Positions 10,960-22,490 of a stretch of 64,000 nt of DNA are shown here, piece after piece (position 1 is the first letter of the stretch; each line of letters opens with the position of its first letter). The notes beneath the pieces are model-generated. The model searched no databases. It saw nothing but the letters and a program-made list of their open reading frames with translations, and was not told the origin of the DNA. The position numbers and the translations under genes are program-made. This DNA comes from Rosa chinensis (taxonomy: Eukaryota; Streptophyta; Magnoliopsida; Rosales; Rosaceae): assembly GCF_002994745.2 (NCBI RefSeq), contig NC_037091.1, positions 15,004,501-15,068,500 of the forward strand, given 5' to 3'.

Positions 10960-12287
10960 GCGTCAATCCTGACCGGGATCTTCTATCACTTTCACTTCTT
11001 GGGTAAACTTAAAGGTTCGGGTGACAAGCGAGAGATCTATTGGGTGAAGGTACTCGCAAATCACAGTGAAGATGAAGGTGACGTGGACTCAGTTGTCGAA
11101 ACGTTGTAAGATGATATGTGTGTGAACGGCGAATCGCATCAATCCAATCCGGACTGGCCGAAAGAGATCAATGGATGATAATTCTATGTTACGAACTACT
11201 CCTAAGTGCGAAAAGTAAAGTACATATAAAATAAAGAACAAGAAAGTAAAGTGCTTGAATGTAACGACTGCAATAAAAGTAAGAAACTAAAAACGAAAAC
11301 AAGTTATGAAAGTTGAATAGAAGGCAAAGTACCTATGAAAGAGTAAGAGAAAGGTTTGAGTAAAAGTTGTATATTGATTTGTTTGTGTGGTGCAGGACCT
11401 TTTACAATGAGTTACAAGGTGCTATATATACAAGTCAAAAACCCTAGCTAACTTGTCCTCCAAGACGTGGAAATTAAGTAGGATTCTCCTTCCTTTTAGG
11501 ATTTATTCGTTTCGTAAAACTCTGACTTTGCTGATATCCGAGATCTTCATAATTAAGAGCACAGATTGACTTGAACTCCTTCCCTGTGAAGACTCTTCAT
11601 CCGATATTATTGCCTAAACTTGGCCGAACATTAATTTTCATTTCGGCCCACATGATTAACGACCCTTTTGAACCTGGATTAAACCGAACATATGGCCGCA
11701 TGGTCCAACTTGTTGATTTTTGGGTCATCCGTTACTAAAACCTCGAACCAAGCTGGGTGACCGACTGACACTTTTTCCTTGGTTGTATGACTTCACCAAC
11801 TATTTGTCTTGAATGGGTGTCAATTCATCCTCATTTCTTCTCAACATGGTCGTACACGAGAGTAGCTAAGCCGAACCTGGATTAAACCGAACATATGGCC
11901 GCATGGTCCAACTTGTTGATTTTTGGGTCGTCCGTTACTAAAACCTCGAACCAAGCTGGGTGACCGACTGACACTTTTTCCTTGGTTGTATGACTTCACC
12001 AACTATTTGTCTTGAATGTGTGTCAATTCATCCTCATTTCTTCTCAACATGGTCGTACACGAGAGTAGCTAAACCGAACCTGGATTAAACTGAACATATG
12101 GCCGCATGGTCCAACTTGTTGATTTTTGGGTCGTCCGTTACTAAAACCTCGAACCAAGCTGGGTGACCGACCGACACTTTTTCCTTGGTTGTTTGACTTC
12201 ACCAACTATTTGTCTTGAATAGGTGTCAATTCATCCTCATTTCTTCTCAACATGGTTGTACAAGAGAGTAGCTAAATTCAGGTCCAA
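10960..12287 (-). mobile_element. Probable solo LTR inserted in gag, minus orientation
   Basis: A non-coding block separates two parts of gag. On the minus strand its right end can be read as TGAATTTAGC..., and a TATATATA box occurs near 11,424-11,436, as in an LTR promoter. It carries a threefold 203-bp repeat upstream of that box. I could not find a convincing TSD. The left end is uncertain and may lie anywhere between about 10,800 and 10,965. Confidence 0.45.
11670..12278. repeat. Three tandem copies of a 203-bp unit
   Basis: The phrase GAACCTGGATTAAAC recurs at 11,670, 11,873 and 12,076, exactly 203 bases apart, and the intervening sequence is nearly identical. The last copy ends near 12,278 (AGAGTAGCTAAATT). 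If the host block is a minus-strand LTR, the array lies in its U3 region. Confidence 0.9.
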
Positions 12288-12792
12288 ACAGTCGCCAGCG
12301 GGCCTCGCCTAGAGGTTCCGTTGAACCAGCTCCCGCCTGGGGGTAGGTGGATTACCTTCAGTTCTGGCCCTGGCTGCTGGGCGGTTGGTGTTTGGCTGTG
12401 ATTCCGCCTCTTGCTCCATCATTTGGCGGGCCCATCACTTCTGGTGGGTTCAACGATTCCTGCATCTGTATGACTGGTACGGGTACCATTCCGCCTGTAT
12501 TGGGTTGACTGCGTCTGGTGCTCCGCAATTGCTCACTCTGTGCCGTGGTAGCTTTTGCTTCCAGCGCCTTTTTTAATTCATTAAACTTTGACATCAGCGT
12601 GGCCACCTGCTTTTGGGCCTCGGTCTTTTCTATGCGCTCCTGTTCGCTCTCCTTGTTTGCCTTGTGGAGGTCCGCCAATGCCAGCTCATAGATAGCCGTG
12701 AGGTCCCGGACCGATGGGCGATTGCTGCTCGGCTGGGTCTCCGCCACAAGGTTTGATGGGGTGTTGAATAGTGCTCGATTAACGTTTACCAC
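12288..12792 (-). pseudogene. Gypsy gag N-terminal leader region
   Basis: A 144-residue frame rich in Gln, Glu and Lys (ANKESEQERIEKTEAQKQVA) has coiled-coil character. It is followed by a Pro/Gly-rich stretch (PPNDGARGGITAKHQPPSSQ). It lies immediately inside the primer-binding site, where gag should begin. The identity as gag is inferred from position. The frame stops at 12,358, and an offset frame continues to the insertion border. Confidence 0.6.
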
Positions 12793-12913
12793 TGGGTCAA
12801 CGTTAGCTGCTAGGTTTGTGGGGGTGGGGTTCGGTGGACTGGTCCGCTTGCTGCTGAGCGTTTATCCCGCTACCGCTAGTCATGGTAGTGGTGGATCACC
12901 TTTTGTTCAAGGA

Positions 12914-12931
12914 TTCCCACAGACGGCGCCA
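12914..12931 (-). other. Primer-binding site of the gypsy element
   Basis: On the minus strand the bases read TGGCGCCGTCTGTGGGAA, directly after the LTR end (...AATAACAT). This motif is typical of primer-binding sites of plant Tat/Ogre-type gypsy elements. It fixes the 5' LTR border at about 12,933. Confidence 0.8.
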
Positions 12932-12932
12932 A

Positions 12933-13387
12933 TGTTATTGTCTAAAAGTTCAGCGGTAGCTGAACTTCGGTTAACGCTGATCCGATGGGCGGACCGCTAC
13001 TTGTGATATTCAGAGTTTCTGTTTACCTGTCAAGTAAAATACAGAGGGCTTCAGAGGGAGACCGCGTTGGGCGGTCTTCTCTTCTTCAATGCCTAAGTTA
13101 GTCAATGTATTTATGTTGACAAAGTAACAGTAGGTAAGTAGTAAATGTGTAATAAATGAGGAGATAGGAGAGAACCTTTTATAGGTGGGGAGGGAACTGA
13201 TCTTCTCCATATTTTTCGATGTGGGACTGATGTGCTTCAGTCCCCTACTTCTGGAGCTTCTGATGCTAACTTGGCGCTGCGCGTCAGCGGTGATTTGGGG
13301 GTGAACCGGGGCTCAGGCTGTAGCCTGTTTAGCTGTGTTTCTGTAGGTCACACAGTTGGAGGTAATTGATACCGATGGCGGTATCAT
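12933..13387 (-). mobile_element. LTR of the Tat-type gypsy element
   Basis: The minus-strand LTR ends ...AATAACA beside the primer-binding site. It contains CACCTATAAAAGG (a TATA box), CCCACATCGAAAA, and the element AAGACCGCCCAACGCGGTCT, all shared with the solo LTR at 47,204-47,649. The outer border near 13,387 (TGATACCGCC on the minus strand) is a guess. The same LTR lies next to an antisense-gene fragment on its far side, so it may serve two elements. Confidence 0.7.
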
Positions 13388-13440
13388 GAGTGTGGCTCAT
13401 TATAGCTAATTATGCTTGCAAATGCTCATGTAAATACAAA

Positions 13441-14166
13441 ACCATACCTTGGGAAGTTGCCATGGGTCGTGCCGGTCGTCCAGAGAGTTCTAGGGCGAGG
13501 GAGGAGGCCGTCGCTCAAAATAGGCGCGAGCAAAGGTTAGCGAGCAATAACGCTGCTAGCGGTTCTGCTGCCGAAGGAGAGACTGGTGGTGGAGAAATAG
13601 AGTCCGCCTAGGTTTTTAGCGACAGTACCACCATGAATGAACCATGAGGGCCCATGACTGTGGTCGTTGTCCAACATATGAAGCGGGTCTTCCGCCTGCC
13701 CGGAGTGGTGAAGTTGCGTTCGTCGACCGCCGAAGAAAAAGCTTCCATTCTACCGGCGGGGTATGCAGCAGTCCATAAGGCCATCTTCCTCCAAGGTGTC
13801 ACCTTGCCGCTACTCCCCAACCTCTAGATCCTGCTATGCGAGTTTGGTGTCGCCTTTGGGAAGGTTTACCCCAATATGTGGCGTCTGCTGATGGCGCTCA
13901 ACTCGCTATGGCGCTTGTCTGGCTGCGAGGGTCCAACTGTGGCGGAGGTGCTGCACTTCTACAAGTTGGTGTAAGTGAGGTGCCAAGGTTGCAGCGGGCA
14001 GGTGAACTTGAGTCGCCGCCAGGGGGCACCCAAGCTAATTGAGAATTTGAAGGACTCCATGTCTGCCTGGCGGAGTACCTTTTGTGTTGCCCCGGCGGGG
14101 TGGTTATATCATGCTGGGTTGAATGAGGGGGCGCTGTCAAATGAGAGGTCAAATGAGAAAATTTGA
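13441..14166 (+). pseudogene. Second copy of the antisense additional ORF, truncated
   Basis: From 13,445 the sequence parallels bases 20-700: the N-terminal Arg/Glu-rich segment, a GETGG-type stretch, then TLPLL and an LLCEFGV...MWRLLMALN-like segment in other frames, and LSRRQGAPKLIENLKDSMS. It stops matching near 14,140. Stops sit at different places from those in the first copy (for example TAG at 13,826-13,828 where the first copy has a sense codon). It is the 5' part of the same gene from another element copy sharing or abutting the LTR at 12,933-13,387. Confidence 0.72.
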
Positions 14167-14898
14167 AGGTCCCAGTAGAAAAACTCTTTAATAAAATTTG
14201 ACAAGACAGAGAACAAAAACTGAAAATAAAGAAAAACATACTTTGGAAGTAGTTTTGAAAATCAATATGAGAAGGTTGGCAAGGGAAGATTCAATCCACA
14301 CACTTGACACTTTATTTAACCTAATTCTTCTCAGCATAGATGAAGATGCTTATGTTGGCGATATGCTTGAACACAATCTATTACTCTTTTTTACAGTATA
14401 CACTAGGCATGAAGTACTCTACACCTAGTTTATTTCCTAACATACAACCTAAATGTTGGTTATTAGATTTAACATGCAGAAATCTTTATGTATCAAGAGT
14501 TTGAGTCATCATAAGGCATTGCAATTACTCGCATCTCACTAAACCTAGGAACCAATCTACTTACTAGCCGCAACCAATAATCGCCACTCTAGAGAGTTTG
14601 AGGAATCACATAATTGAAACAAACATCAAACACTCGTAGCAATAGAACCCTGACAAGCATACTAAACTGCCCATCAAAGTAGACATGCAAGACATTCATC
14701 AATGATTAAATAGAAGACAAGTTCTCATTATTAATTAAAAAGAAACTAAATTAAAAGTCAAATTGCCATGTTATTCATGTCTAGGGGCTTCCACCAGCCC
14801 CTTAACTAAGAAAAGTTTAGATAAACATAGAAACAAAACAAAATAAAAATAAAAAAGGGGAGGAAGAAGTCTTAGCAAAGGGTACCTTCTTCATAGAG
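14167..14898. other. Unassigned AT-rich sequence
   Basis: No gene, terminal repeat or array is recognised. It lies between the truncated antisense gene and a poly(A) retroelement, and is probably old repeat sequence. Confidence 0.4.
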
Positions 14899-14916
14899 GT
14901 TGCCTTCTTCTTCTTC

Positions 14917-15879
14917 GTTTTTTTTTTTTTTGAGGAGAAACATAAATACTTTTATCACTTGGACTCAGGTACAATCAATAGAAAATGTTACGAAAAGCCA
15001 ACCATGGTCTGAAAATAAGTCCCTAACTAGTAACACATACTCCAATCCCTAGAACCACGTTCATAGAGCAATAAGTAAAGTCGGGCATGGCCATTACTCG
15101 AAACGGAAATCCCTACTATTGATTCGTGTAAATTATTAAAAAAAAAAACTAAAATTAATGGACCGGGCTCCCACTCCCAATCCCAAAAGTAAAATAAAGA
15201 AAAATAAAAAAACTACTAGACTCTTACTTGGAACCCACTCCCATGCCTAAAAAAGCCCCAAAAACAAAACTAGGGCCCATTACGAAACCCTAGCCACCAT
15301 GGAGAGAACAGCTCGACTTTCAGTCAAAGATTGCCACTGGAAACACAACCACCACTACCACCATCATCACCACCACTACCATCACCGCCAGTAGCTCCAC
15401 TATCAAGCCGGCCTCCAAGAGTACAACACAGAGCAACATCGCTACCAGCTTTGCCACCGCTCAGATCTAGAAGCCAAAATAAAGAGCTACCTTGATTGGG
15501 GAATGGATAGATCCTGTGGATTTGAGACATGAAGTCATAAGGAGGACCTTAAAGGGGCAGGGCTGCCACCATCAGATTAGGCTCTAAGAGGAGCTCCGCT
15601 GCCACGTCGCATTGCATCGCGTCACCTCTTATAGCCAAGGTCGCAAGTAGCTTGAAGGTAACTGCAATCGCATCTGTCATTTGGATTTGGGAATATCGGG
15701 GAACTTGAAGAAAATTGAGAAGGGATGAATCGAAAGAGGAACCCAGACATAGGAAACGATTCGGGTTTAGGTTGGACAAGGAATTGGATCAGAGATCTGA
15801 GCTTAGGGAAGCAAAGAGTAAGATTGGCCTGATAGCGGAGAAGAAAGGACGAGGAAAAATAATTTCTCTCTTGAACAAT
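14917..15879 (-). mobile_element. Short non-LTR (poly-A) retroelement with TSD, minus orientation
   Basis: A T-run at 14,917-14,931 is the complement of a poly(A) tail. The flanks match: GTTGCCTTCTTCTTCTTC at 14,899-14,916 and GTTGCCTTCTTCTTTCTTC at 15,880-15,898, differing by one inserted T. The body of about 0.96 kb has no protein domain I can recognise, and includes a (CCA)n-like tract at 15,346-15,395. It is either a 5'-truncated LINE end or a non-autonomous element moved by LINE machinery. Confidence 0.68.
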
Positions 15880-17561
15880 GTTGCCTTCTTCTTTCTTCTT
15901 GTATAGGAAATCCAAATCCTAAAAGCATTAGGGTTAGCGTACTTAGGTGTAAGTTTTCTATTAGCTCTTGAACTTGATAGCTCATTTCAACCATCCACGT
16001 CGTGTATAATACCCCGAATTTCCATTATTAGTTTCTGATGATTTTTCAGAAATTATTAAGTGGTTGTCAGGGCGTTTTCGTGGTTCAGGGAAGGAGTAGA
16101 AGTGTTTTGGACGAATAATTACTCGAAATATTTTATTTTCAAGGGGTCAAAGGGTTGACTTTTTATTCCTTGGGTTTCTCTGAAAACTCCTTTACAAAAG
16201 TCGTAGAGCGCGTCCATACGAGCTCATGGACATGTAGCACACGTAAATCGGAGTTCGTATGTGAAAGTTATAGTCAGCGAAAAATCTTCTATTTTCAGAA
16301 AATTACTATAAATAGAGGATTTCAGGAAATGAAAATTTTCCATCATTTTTCCAAAAAATTCCAGAACCCTTTCTCTCCCAAACTTCGGGCCGACCTGACC
16401 AAAACAGAACTCGAAAAATAGACCCGGCTGCTGTTTCTTTTTCCGGTGACACCAGACCATAGTACCTGCACAAACTTGCTCACCTCTTCATTCTGGTCCT
16501 CTCTATGGTGGTCTTTAGTGGTGATCCACACCGTGCACGGCGGATCGAAGTGGTGGAGCTAGGTGCAGACTGACCCGATCGGTTCTCCGATCTCCTGCAA
16601 TGACGAGGCTTCAGACCAATCGCGTTAGGTTGCTAGGAGAATCCTCTTTCGATCCTTGGAGTAGGAATCCTCTTTCGATCCTTGGAGGTTTGGTTGATCG
16701 AATTTCACCAAAAGAGCTTCAACTCAAGGTGAACAATGGTTTTCGACTTGCGGCGGCGATCTAGGCCGAGTTGGACTTTGCTGTAGGTATTAAAGTTGAT
16801 CCTCATTGTGTAAACTCCATTTTGGATGGTTGGATCTTGCTGGTTTGGAGTTTGGCATGGCGGTGCATGTGCAGCTGCCTGCGGCGGCTCGTTCGGCCAT
16901 GTGTAGGGCAGTTTCTTTCACCTATTATCTTCTACTCGTTGATATGAGTGTTTTGATATATGGTTTGTAGCATTCAGAGATCGTTTGAGCATGTTAGGGT
17001 TTTTGGGTGTTTTCGATTATTTCGGTTTTTAATCCGTGAGGATCTGGCTGTTCGATCTACTTGTAGTTTTGTCATATCGATCGTAGAAGTATTCCAAAGA
17101 CTTTGGGTGGTCTCGGATGAATTTCTCCCTCGATTGGTGATACTTTCAGGGTTTTAATTCAACTAAGGAATCTGAACTTTAATCGCTTTGTGATTCGTGT
17201 ACTAAGTTGTGGCATTATTTTACTTAGGTAATTGACGGAGACTGTTCTGTACTTTATCTCGAGTGTAAGAGAAGACGCAGCGGGATTTAGAGGTGAGTAA
17301 ATCTCATGATGTTTTAGTTATTAAATTAGTTTTATTTCAATTTAGTAGATGTTAGCATCTCAAATCATATTTATCAAAATAAATATGTTTTGAAATATAT
17401 GAACTTGGTCGTTAACGGTTTATGGGTAAGTTAAAACAATGTTTTGTTATGAAATGATCTTCGAGTAGGCTAATTTGAAAAACTATAGTTGGTATTAGTG
17501 GCATCCCTGAGTGTATGACTACATATATGTATATGTGTGTGTGTGTGTGTAACTTTTCTCA

Positions 17562-17947
17562 GGTGAGGATATCCTTACTTAAGCTTATGGAACGGGTTTC
17601 CAGTTTTTAGCCACATTTCAATCACATATTCACATCTTAACCATTAGTTTTTAGGTCATAACGTATAGATCACTTCTGTAAAATTTCAGCCAAATTGACG
17701 ATCGTTAAGGCATCCAAAACTGCAATTTACACTAACGAACAAGATTTGTCGAACCGGAACCGTTCGTGTATGTTGTTGTAAATTGCAGTTTTGAATGCCT
17801 TAACGATCATCAATTTGGCTGAAATTTTGTAGAGATGATCTATACATTACGACCTAAAAACTGAACGGTTAAGATGTGAATATGTGATCAAAAAGTGACC
17901 AAAAACTGGAAATATGTACCTAAGCTTTGGTAAGGATGACCTTAGCC
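17562..17947. mobile_element. Foldback MITE of about 386 bp
   Basis: Two arms of about 165-175 bp are inverted copies: the left begins GGTGAGGATATCCTTAC and the right ends GGTAAGGATGACCTTAGCC. The arms stay similar to the centre (AAAACTGCAATTTACA and its complement), leaving only a short asymmetric middle. It has no coding potential. I could not identify a TSD. Confidence 0.82.
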
Positions 17948-18385
17948 AAGAATATCTTAGTGGAATTGTGTGGGAGTTTATTATCGTTGTGCAATGTGAT
18001 GTTGAGGAAAATAAATCATTTTGAAAAGAAAAGATAGTTTTATTGGCTTGGAGTTTTGAAAGAAGTATGTATGATTTTAGTGTTGGTTTTTGAGTTGAGA
18101 AAACAATATTTGGGAAATGATTTTGTTACTGTTTTGAGGTTGTTGAAGATGAGGAAACAATATTTGATTTCATTATTGTTTTGAGATTGTTGGAGATGAG
18201 GAAACGATATTATGTGACAACCAGTGTGATGAATTGCATGATGATCTTGTATAAATGATGTGAGTTGTTGTTGAGTGATTGATGTTGAGATTGTTGATAT
18301 GGTGATTGGTGTGATGAGTAGATGAATGTGTATTGATTTCTAGTTTATTTCTGGTATTAAATTGTTTATTTTTAATGTAATCTCC

Positions 18386-18608
18386 TTAATTAAATTATAT
18401 GCAGGGATTACTGCTTTTTGAATTGTTTGTTTAAATATAATTTCCTGAACTAAATTATATGTAGAGATTACTGCTTTTTGAATTGTTTGTTTTATGTAAT
18501 TTCCTAAACTAAAGTCTATGCAGGGATTACTATGATTTCTACTGATTGTTTTTAATGTGATCTTCAGAATTAAGTTTATATGCAGGGATTACTGATTTTA
18601 CTTAATTC
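18386..18608. repeat. About four tandem copies of a roughly 60-bp unit
   Basis: Each copy carries AANTAAATTATATGCAGGGATTACTG followed by a T-rich stretch ending in TTTCCT. Copies begin near 18,386, 18,448, 18,507 and 18,568. The array lies inside the large LTR, just left of the inserted non-coding LTR element. Confidence 0.7.
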
Positions 18609-19067
18609 ATATTGTGAGTGCAGTTCTAGTTTGAGATTTGTAGTGAGTGTGAAATGAGTTGTGTAGATACCTCTACTAAGCATAAGTAACATCCACTTAG
18701 GGGGGCCCACAAGCCACTATGGGGCCCAACCACGACATGCATCACGTAGTCAGGTGTCCAAGCTACGCCACGGTAGTCGGAAGTGACCAATACCTCGCCG
18801 GGAAGCCACCTTCCCGGTCTTGCCAACATACCTCCACAATATGGCTTTCTAGACTAGAATAGTGGTTTCTTATCCCACATTGGAAAACATGTAAAGGAAG
18901 GAGCCTCCCTCCCCTATAAAATGAGACTCCTTCCCACTTACTCAACCATCCCATTACAACACACTTTGTAATCCCCTTGGGCCGCAAGGCCCAAACACAC
19001 ATAGTACAATATTCAAGTGAACGTAGTCTCCCGCTAAGGCGGGAGACGAACTGCTATACTTCTTGTG

Positions 19068-19069
<2 letters not shown>

Positions 19070-19156
<87 letters not shown>
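19070..19156. repeat. (CT)n microsatellite in the 5' LTR
   Basis: A nearly pure CT run of about 87 bases lies near the LTR end. A shorter homologous run is in the 3' LTR (about 23,497-23,557), and the reverse form, GA, is in the solo LTR (27,068-27,084). It is therefore an inherited LTR feature. Confidence 0.95.
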
Positions 19157-19159
<3 letters not shown>

Positions 19160-19430
19160 CAAAGGCTTTGTCACTTACCATTGAGTTAAGTCATCTTAAC
19201 GGAGCTCAATAATTTTTCTTTGAGTTATATAATTGATATTCTTAGCGGCAACTTGTGCCATTTGCCAAGTCAACGCTTGGTCAACGTCGAGCAGGGCTGG
19301 TCAACTCCAGTCAACGCCCATAGGAAAAGTCAAGGCTGCACTACCTAAAAAAAAAAAAACAAAGAGACTTTTTGGTGCTTATTCACTCTGGACACCCGGA
19401 AAACTTCTCTGGGCACCCATGACCATTCTG

Positions 19431-20826
19431 CAATCCTAGCGGAGCTGCAATCCCAGCAGAATGAGGATCCCAGTGGAACTTCAATCCCAGTGGAGTATGA
19501 GGATCCCAGCATTAGTTGTAATCCCAGCGAAGTTCAATCCTAGCGGAGCTTTAATCCCAGCGGAGTCCAATCCCAGCGGAGCTTCAATCCCAGTAGAGTA
19601 TTAGGATCTCAGCATCAGTTGCAATCCCAGTGAAGTTCAATTCTAGCCGAGCTTCAATCCCAGCAGAGTCCAATCCCAGTGGAGTGTAAGGATCCCAGCA
19701 TCAGTTATAATCCCAGCGAAGTTCAATCCTAGCGGAGCTTCAATCCCAGCAGAGTATGAGGATCCCAGCATCAGTTGCAATCCCAGCGAAGTTCAATCCT
19801 AGCGACGCTTCAATCCCAATGGAGTCCAATCCTAGCGGAGCTTCAATCCCAGCGGAGTATGAGGATCACTGCATCAGTTACAATCCCAGCAAAGTTCAAT
19901 CCCAGCGAAGCTCCAATCCTAGCCAAGTATGAGGATCCTAGCATCAGTTGTAATCCCAGAGAAGTTCAATCCTAGCGGAGCTTCAATCCCAGCGGAGTCC
20001 AATCCCAGCGGAGTATGAGGATCCCAGCATCCGTTGCAATCCTAGCAAAGTTTAATCCCCGCGGAGTCCAATCCCAGCGGAGCTTCAATCCCAGCGGAGT
20101 ATGAGGATCCCAGCATCAGTTGCAATCCCAGCGGAGTATGAGAAACTCAGCTTTAGTTGCAATCCCAGGGAAGTTCAATCCTAGCAGAGCTTCAATCCCA
20201 GCGGAGTCCAATCCCAGTGGAGTATGAGAATCCCAGCATCAGTTGCAATCTCAGCGCAGTTCAATCCTAGCAGAGCTTCAATCCCAGCGGAGTATGAGGA
20301 TCCCAGCATCAGTTGTAATCCCAGCGAAGTTCAATCCTAGTGGAGCTTAATCCCAGTGGAGTCCAATCCCAGTGGAGCTTCAATCCCAGCGGAGTATGAG
20401 GATCCAGCATCAGTTGCAATCCTAGCGAAGTTCAATCCCAGTGGAGTCCAATCCTAGCAGAGCTTCAATCCAGTGGAGTATGAGGATCATTGCATCAGTT
20501 GCAATCCCAGTGGAGCTTCAATCCCAGCGGAGCTCCAATCCTAGCGGAGTATGAGGATCCCAGCGGAGCTCCAATCCCAGCATCAGTTCCAATCCCAGAG
20601 AAGTTCAATCCTAGCGGAGCTTCAATCCCAACGGAGTCCAATCCCAGCGGAGCTTCAATCCAGCGGAGTATGAGGATCCCAGCATTAGTTGCAATCCCAG
20701 CTAAGTTCAATCGCAGCGGAGCTTCAATACCAGTGGAGCTCCAATCCCAGCGGAGTATGAGGATCCCAGCGGAGCTCCAATCCCACGGCGGAGTATGTGG
20801 ATCCCAGCATCAGTTGCAATCCCGTG
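19431..20826. repeat. Minisatellite array of CAATCCCAGCGGAG-type units
   Basis: About 1.4 kb is built of a basic 15-17 bp unit (CAATCCCAGCGGAGCTT, AGTTCAATCCTAGCGG and similar). These are arranged in longer blocks with GTATGAGGATCCCAGCATCAGTTG. Open frames through it (for example 20,490-20,915) come from its period and low stop content and are not judged to be genes. Confidence 0.92.
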
Positions 20827-21849
20827 CCTTGCCCATGGCATTCAAGACCAAAACAAACTATTTGCGGTCATTCGCCGATCACGTGCAGCTTCATGCTTGG
20901 ACAACTCCAACATGATTTGGGTACTTACATCAATTCCAACTCCAACTCGCTCCAAATCGGCATAAGATAAGTAATTATATCTTATCTTTTACGCTCTTGC
21001 AATTAAAGCCATTGCCATGCCTTTACATGTTTTTACTACTTTTAAGCATGCCTACAAATATATCACACTTGATATGCTTTTACATGCTTCCATGACTTTA
21101 AGCATGCTTACAACTTGCATCAATTTTAGTAGCACACGTACTAAGCTTACATACTATTGCCATGCCTTAACATGTCCCCATGATCCTTAAGCATGTCTAC
21201 AAAAATACAAGATGTTATTAGCAACTTTACTACAAGTACATGCTATACAACTATGCCATACTTCTATTTAACTGCAACTCAATTAAATAAACATGTGATG
21301 CTTACGTAGACAAAATATGCCATGCTTATTTGCTGTTCATACAATTAGCAAGGTTTACATGCACACTATATGTAAAATATTTTGTCTAGCCTCTTGGCCA
21401 CCATATTTTGTCAAAACCTCCCCACGAGAAGGAGACCTAAACGGGTCTAAAGGCTCCACGAGTCTATGGTCCACGACCAACCGCCAAGCGGTAAGGCAAC
21501 GCCTCATAATGACAATGACCGCTACGCAACATTCCAATCAAACTTTTCTCCTCCGGGAAAGAGTAAAGGGACCGGTTAACACAGCCCACGGTAGCCATTG
21601 ATCTAGCGGTTAACCCCCGATGCTTGGGTATCAAAGATTAGGTTCACTACCTAACACCTATTGCTCATACGCATCTCCCCTCATCAAACAATTTTCCGAC
21701 CATGCGGAGGTCTATAACCAGGAGTTGGGGACTCCTCGAAGGGCCTAGCAAGGGGCCCGAAAGGGCATAAGCGCTCGCTCCGACAAAATTCTAGATGGAC
21801 GACGCACTTGCACTATTTATGCTCGACATACAGCCCAACATAATTAGCA

Positions 21850-22490
21850 ACGGTTACGCTCATGCCTCAGGGCATCACCTTCGAGCTACCTGTTAATGCC
21901 TCAGGGCATCACCCCCGAGCTTTCACGCTCTTGCCTCAGCGGCACCGCCGATCTCTAACGCTCATGCCTCCGCAGCACCCCCGAGCTTCACGCTCACGCC
22001 TTCACGGAGTCCCCGAGCTTCTCGCTCACGAGCTCTAACACTCATGCCTCCGCGGCACCCCCGAGCTTCGTGCTCATGCCTTCACAGCATCCCCGAGCTT
22101 CTCGCTTACGAGCTCTAATGCTCATGCCTCCGCAGCACCCCCAAGCTTCGCGCTCATGCCTTCACAGCATCCCCGAGCTCTAACGCTCATGCATCCACGA
22201 CACCCCCGAGCTTCGCGCTCATGCCTTCACTGCACCCCCGAGCTTCCCACTCATGAGCTTCTCGTTCACGCCTTTACGGCATCCCCGAGCTTCGCGCTCA
22301 TGCCTTCACGGCATCCCCGAGCTCTAATAATCATGCCTCTGCGGAAACCACCGAGCTTTCCTCTCATGCCTTCCCGGCAACCCCTAAGCTTCCACTCACG
22401 CCTTCCCGGCACTCTCGAGCTTCCCGCTCACGAGCTCTAACTCTCACGCCTCCCCGACAATCCTGAGATTTACACTCACGTCTCCTCGAC
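21850..22490. repeat. Second minisatellite array, GCTCATGCCTTCACGGCATCCCCGAGCTT-type
   Basis: About 20 units of roughly 27-32 bp carry the pattern CTCATGCCTYCRCRGCAYCCCCGAGCTT, with frequent CTCACGAGCTCTAA interludes. The sequence is unrelated to the first array. It lies in the same non-coding element between the first array and the 3' LTR. Confidence 0.9.

Larger units (their letters stand above)
1..13387 (-). mobile_element. Tat-lineage Ty3/gypsy retrotransposon, decayed, 3' LTR beyond left edge
   Basis: Reading the minus strand from right to left gives LTR, primer-binding site, gag, aspartic protease, reverse transcriptase, RNase H, a second RNase H, integrase, and then a gene in the opposite direction. 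Integrase after RNase H is the Ty3/gypsy order. The extra RNase H-like domain and an antisense gene downstream of pol are known traits of the Tat/Ogre/Retand group. The element is dead: it has several in-frame stops, a frameshift in a C-run near 5,081-5,086, and two LTR-type insertions (6,485-9,023 and about 10,960-12,287). The 3' LTR should lie left of base 1, because bases around 15-30 match the sequence just outside the 5' LTR near 13,436-13,450. The right boundary is approximate. Confidence 0.88.

Noticed and set aside
10921..10980. TSD for the LTR-like insert in gag
   Set aside because: No matching 4-6 base flanks could be paired with the right border near 12,287.
19775..20915. Open reading frames with repetitive Ser/Gln/Pro protein text
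   Set aside because: They run through a minisatellite whose units lack stops in one frame. There is no plausible start context or family similarity.
22156..22440. Open frame of histidine- and proline-rich repeats
   Set aside because: Same explanation: the second minisatellite array read in one frame.
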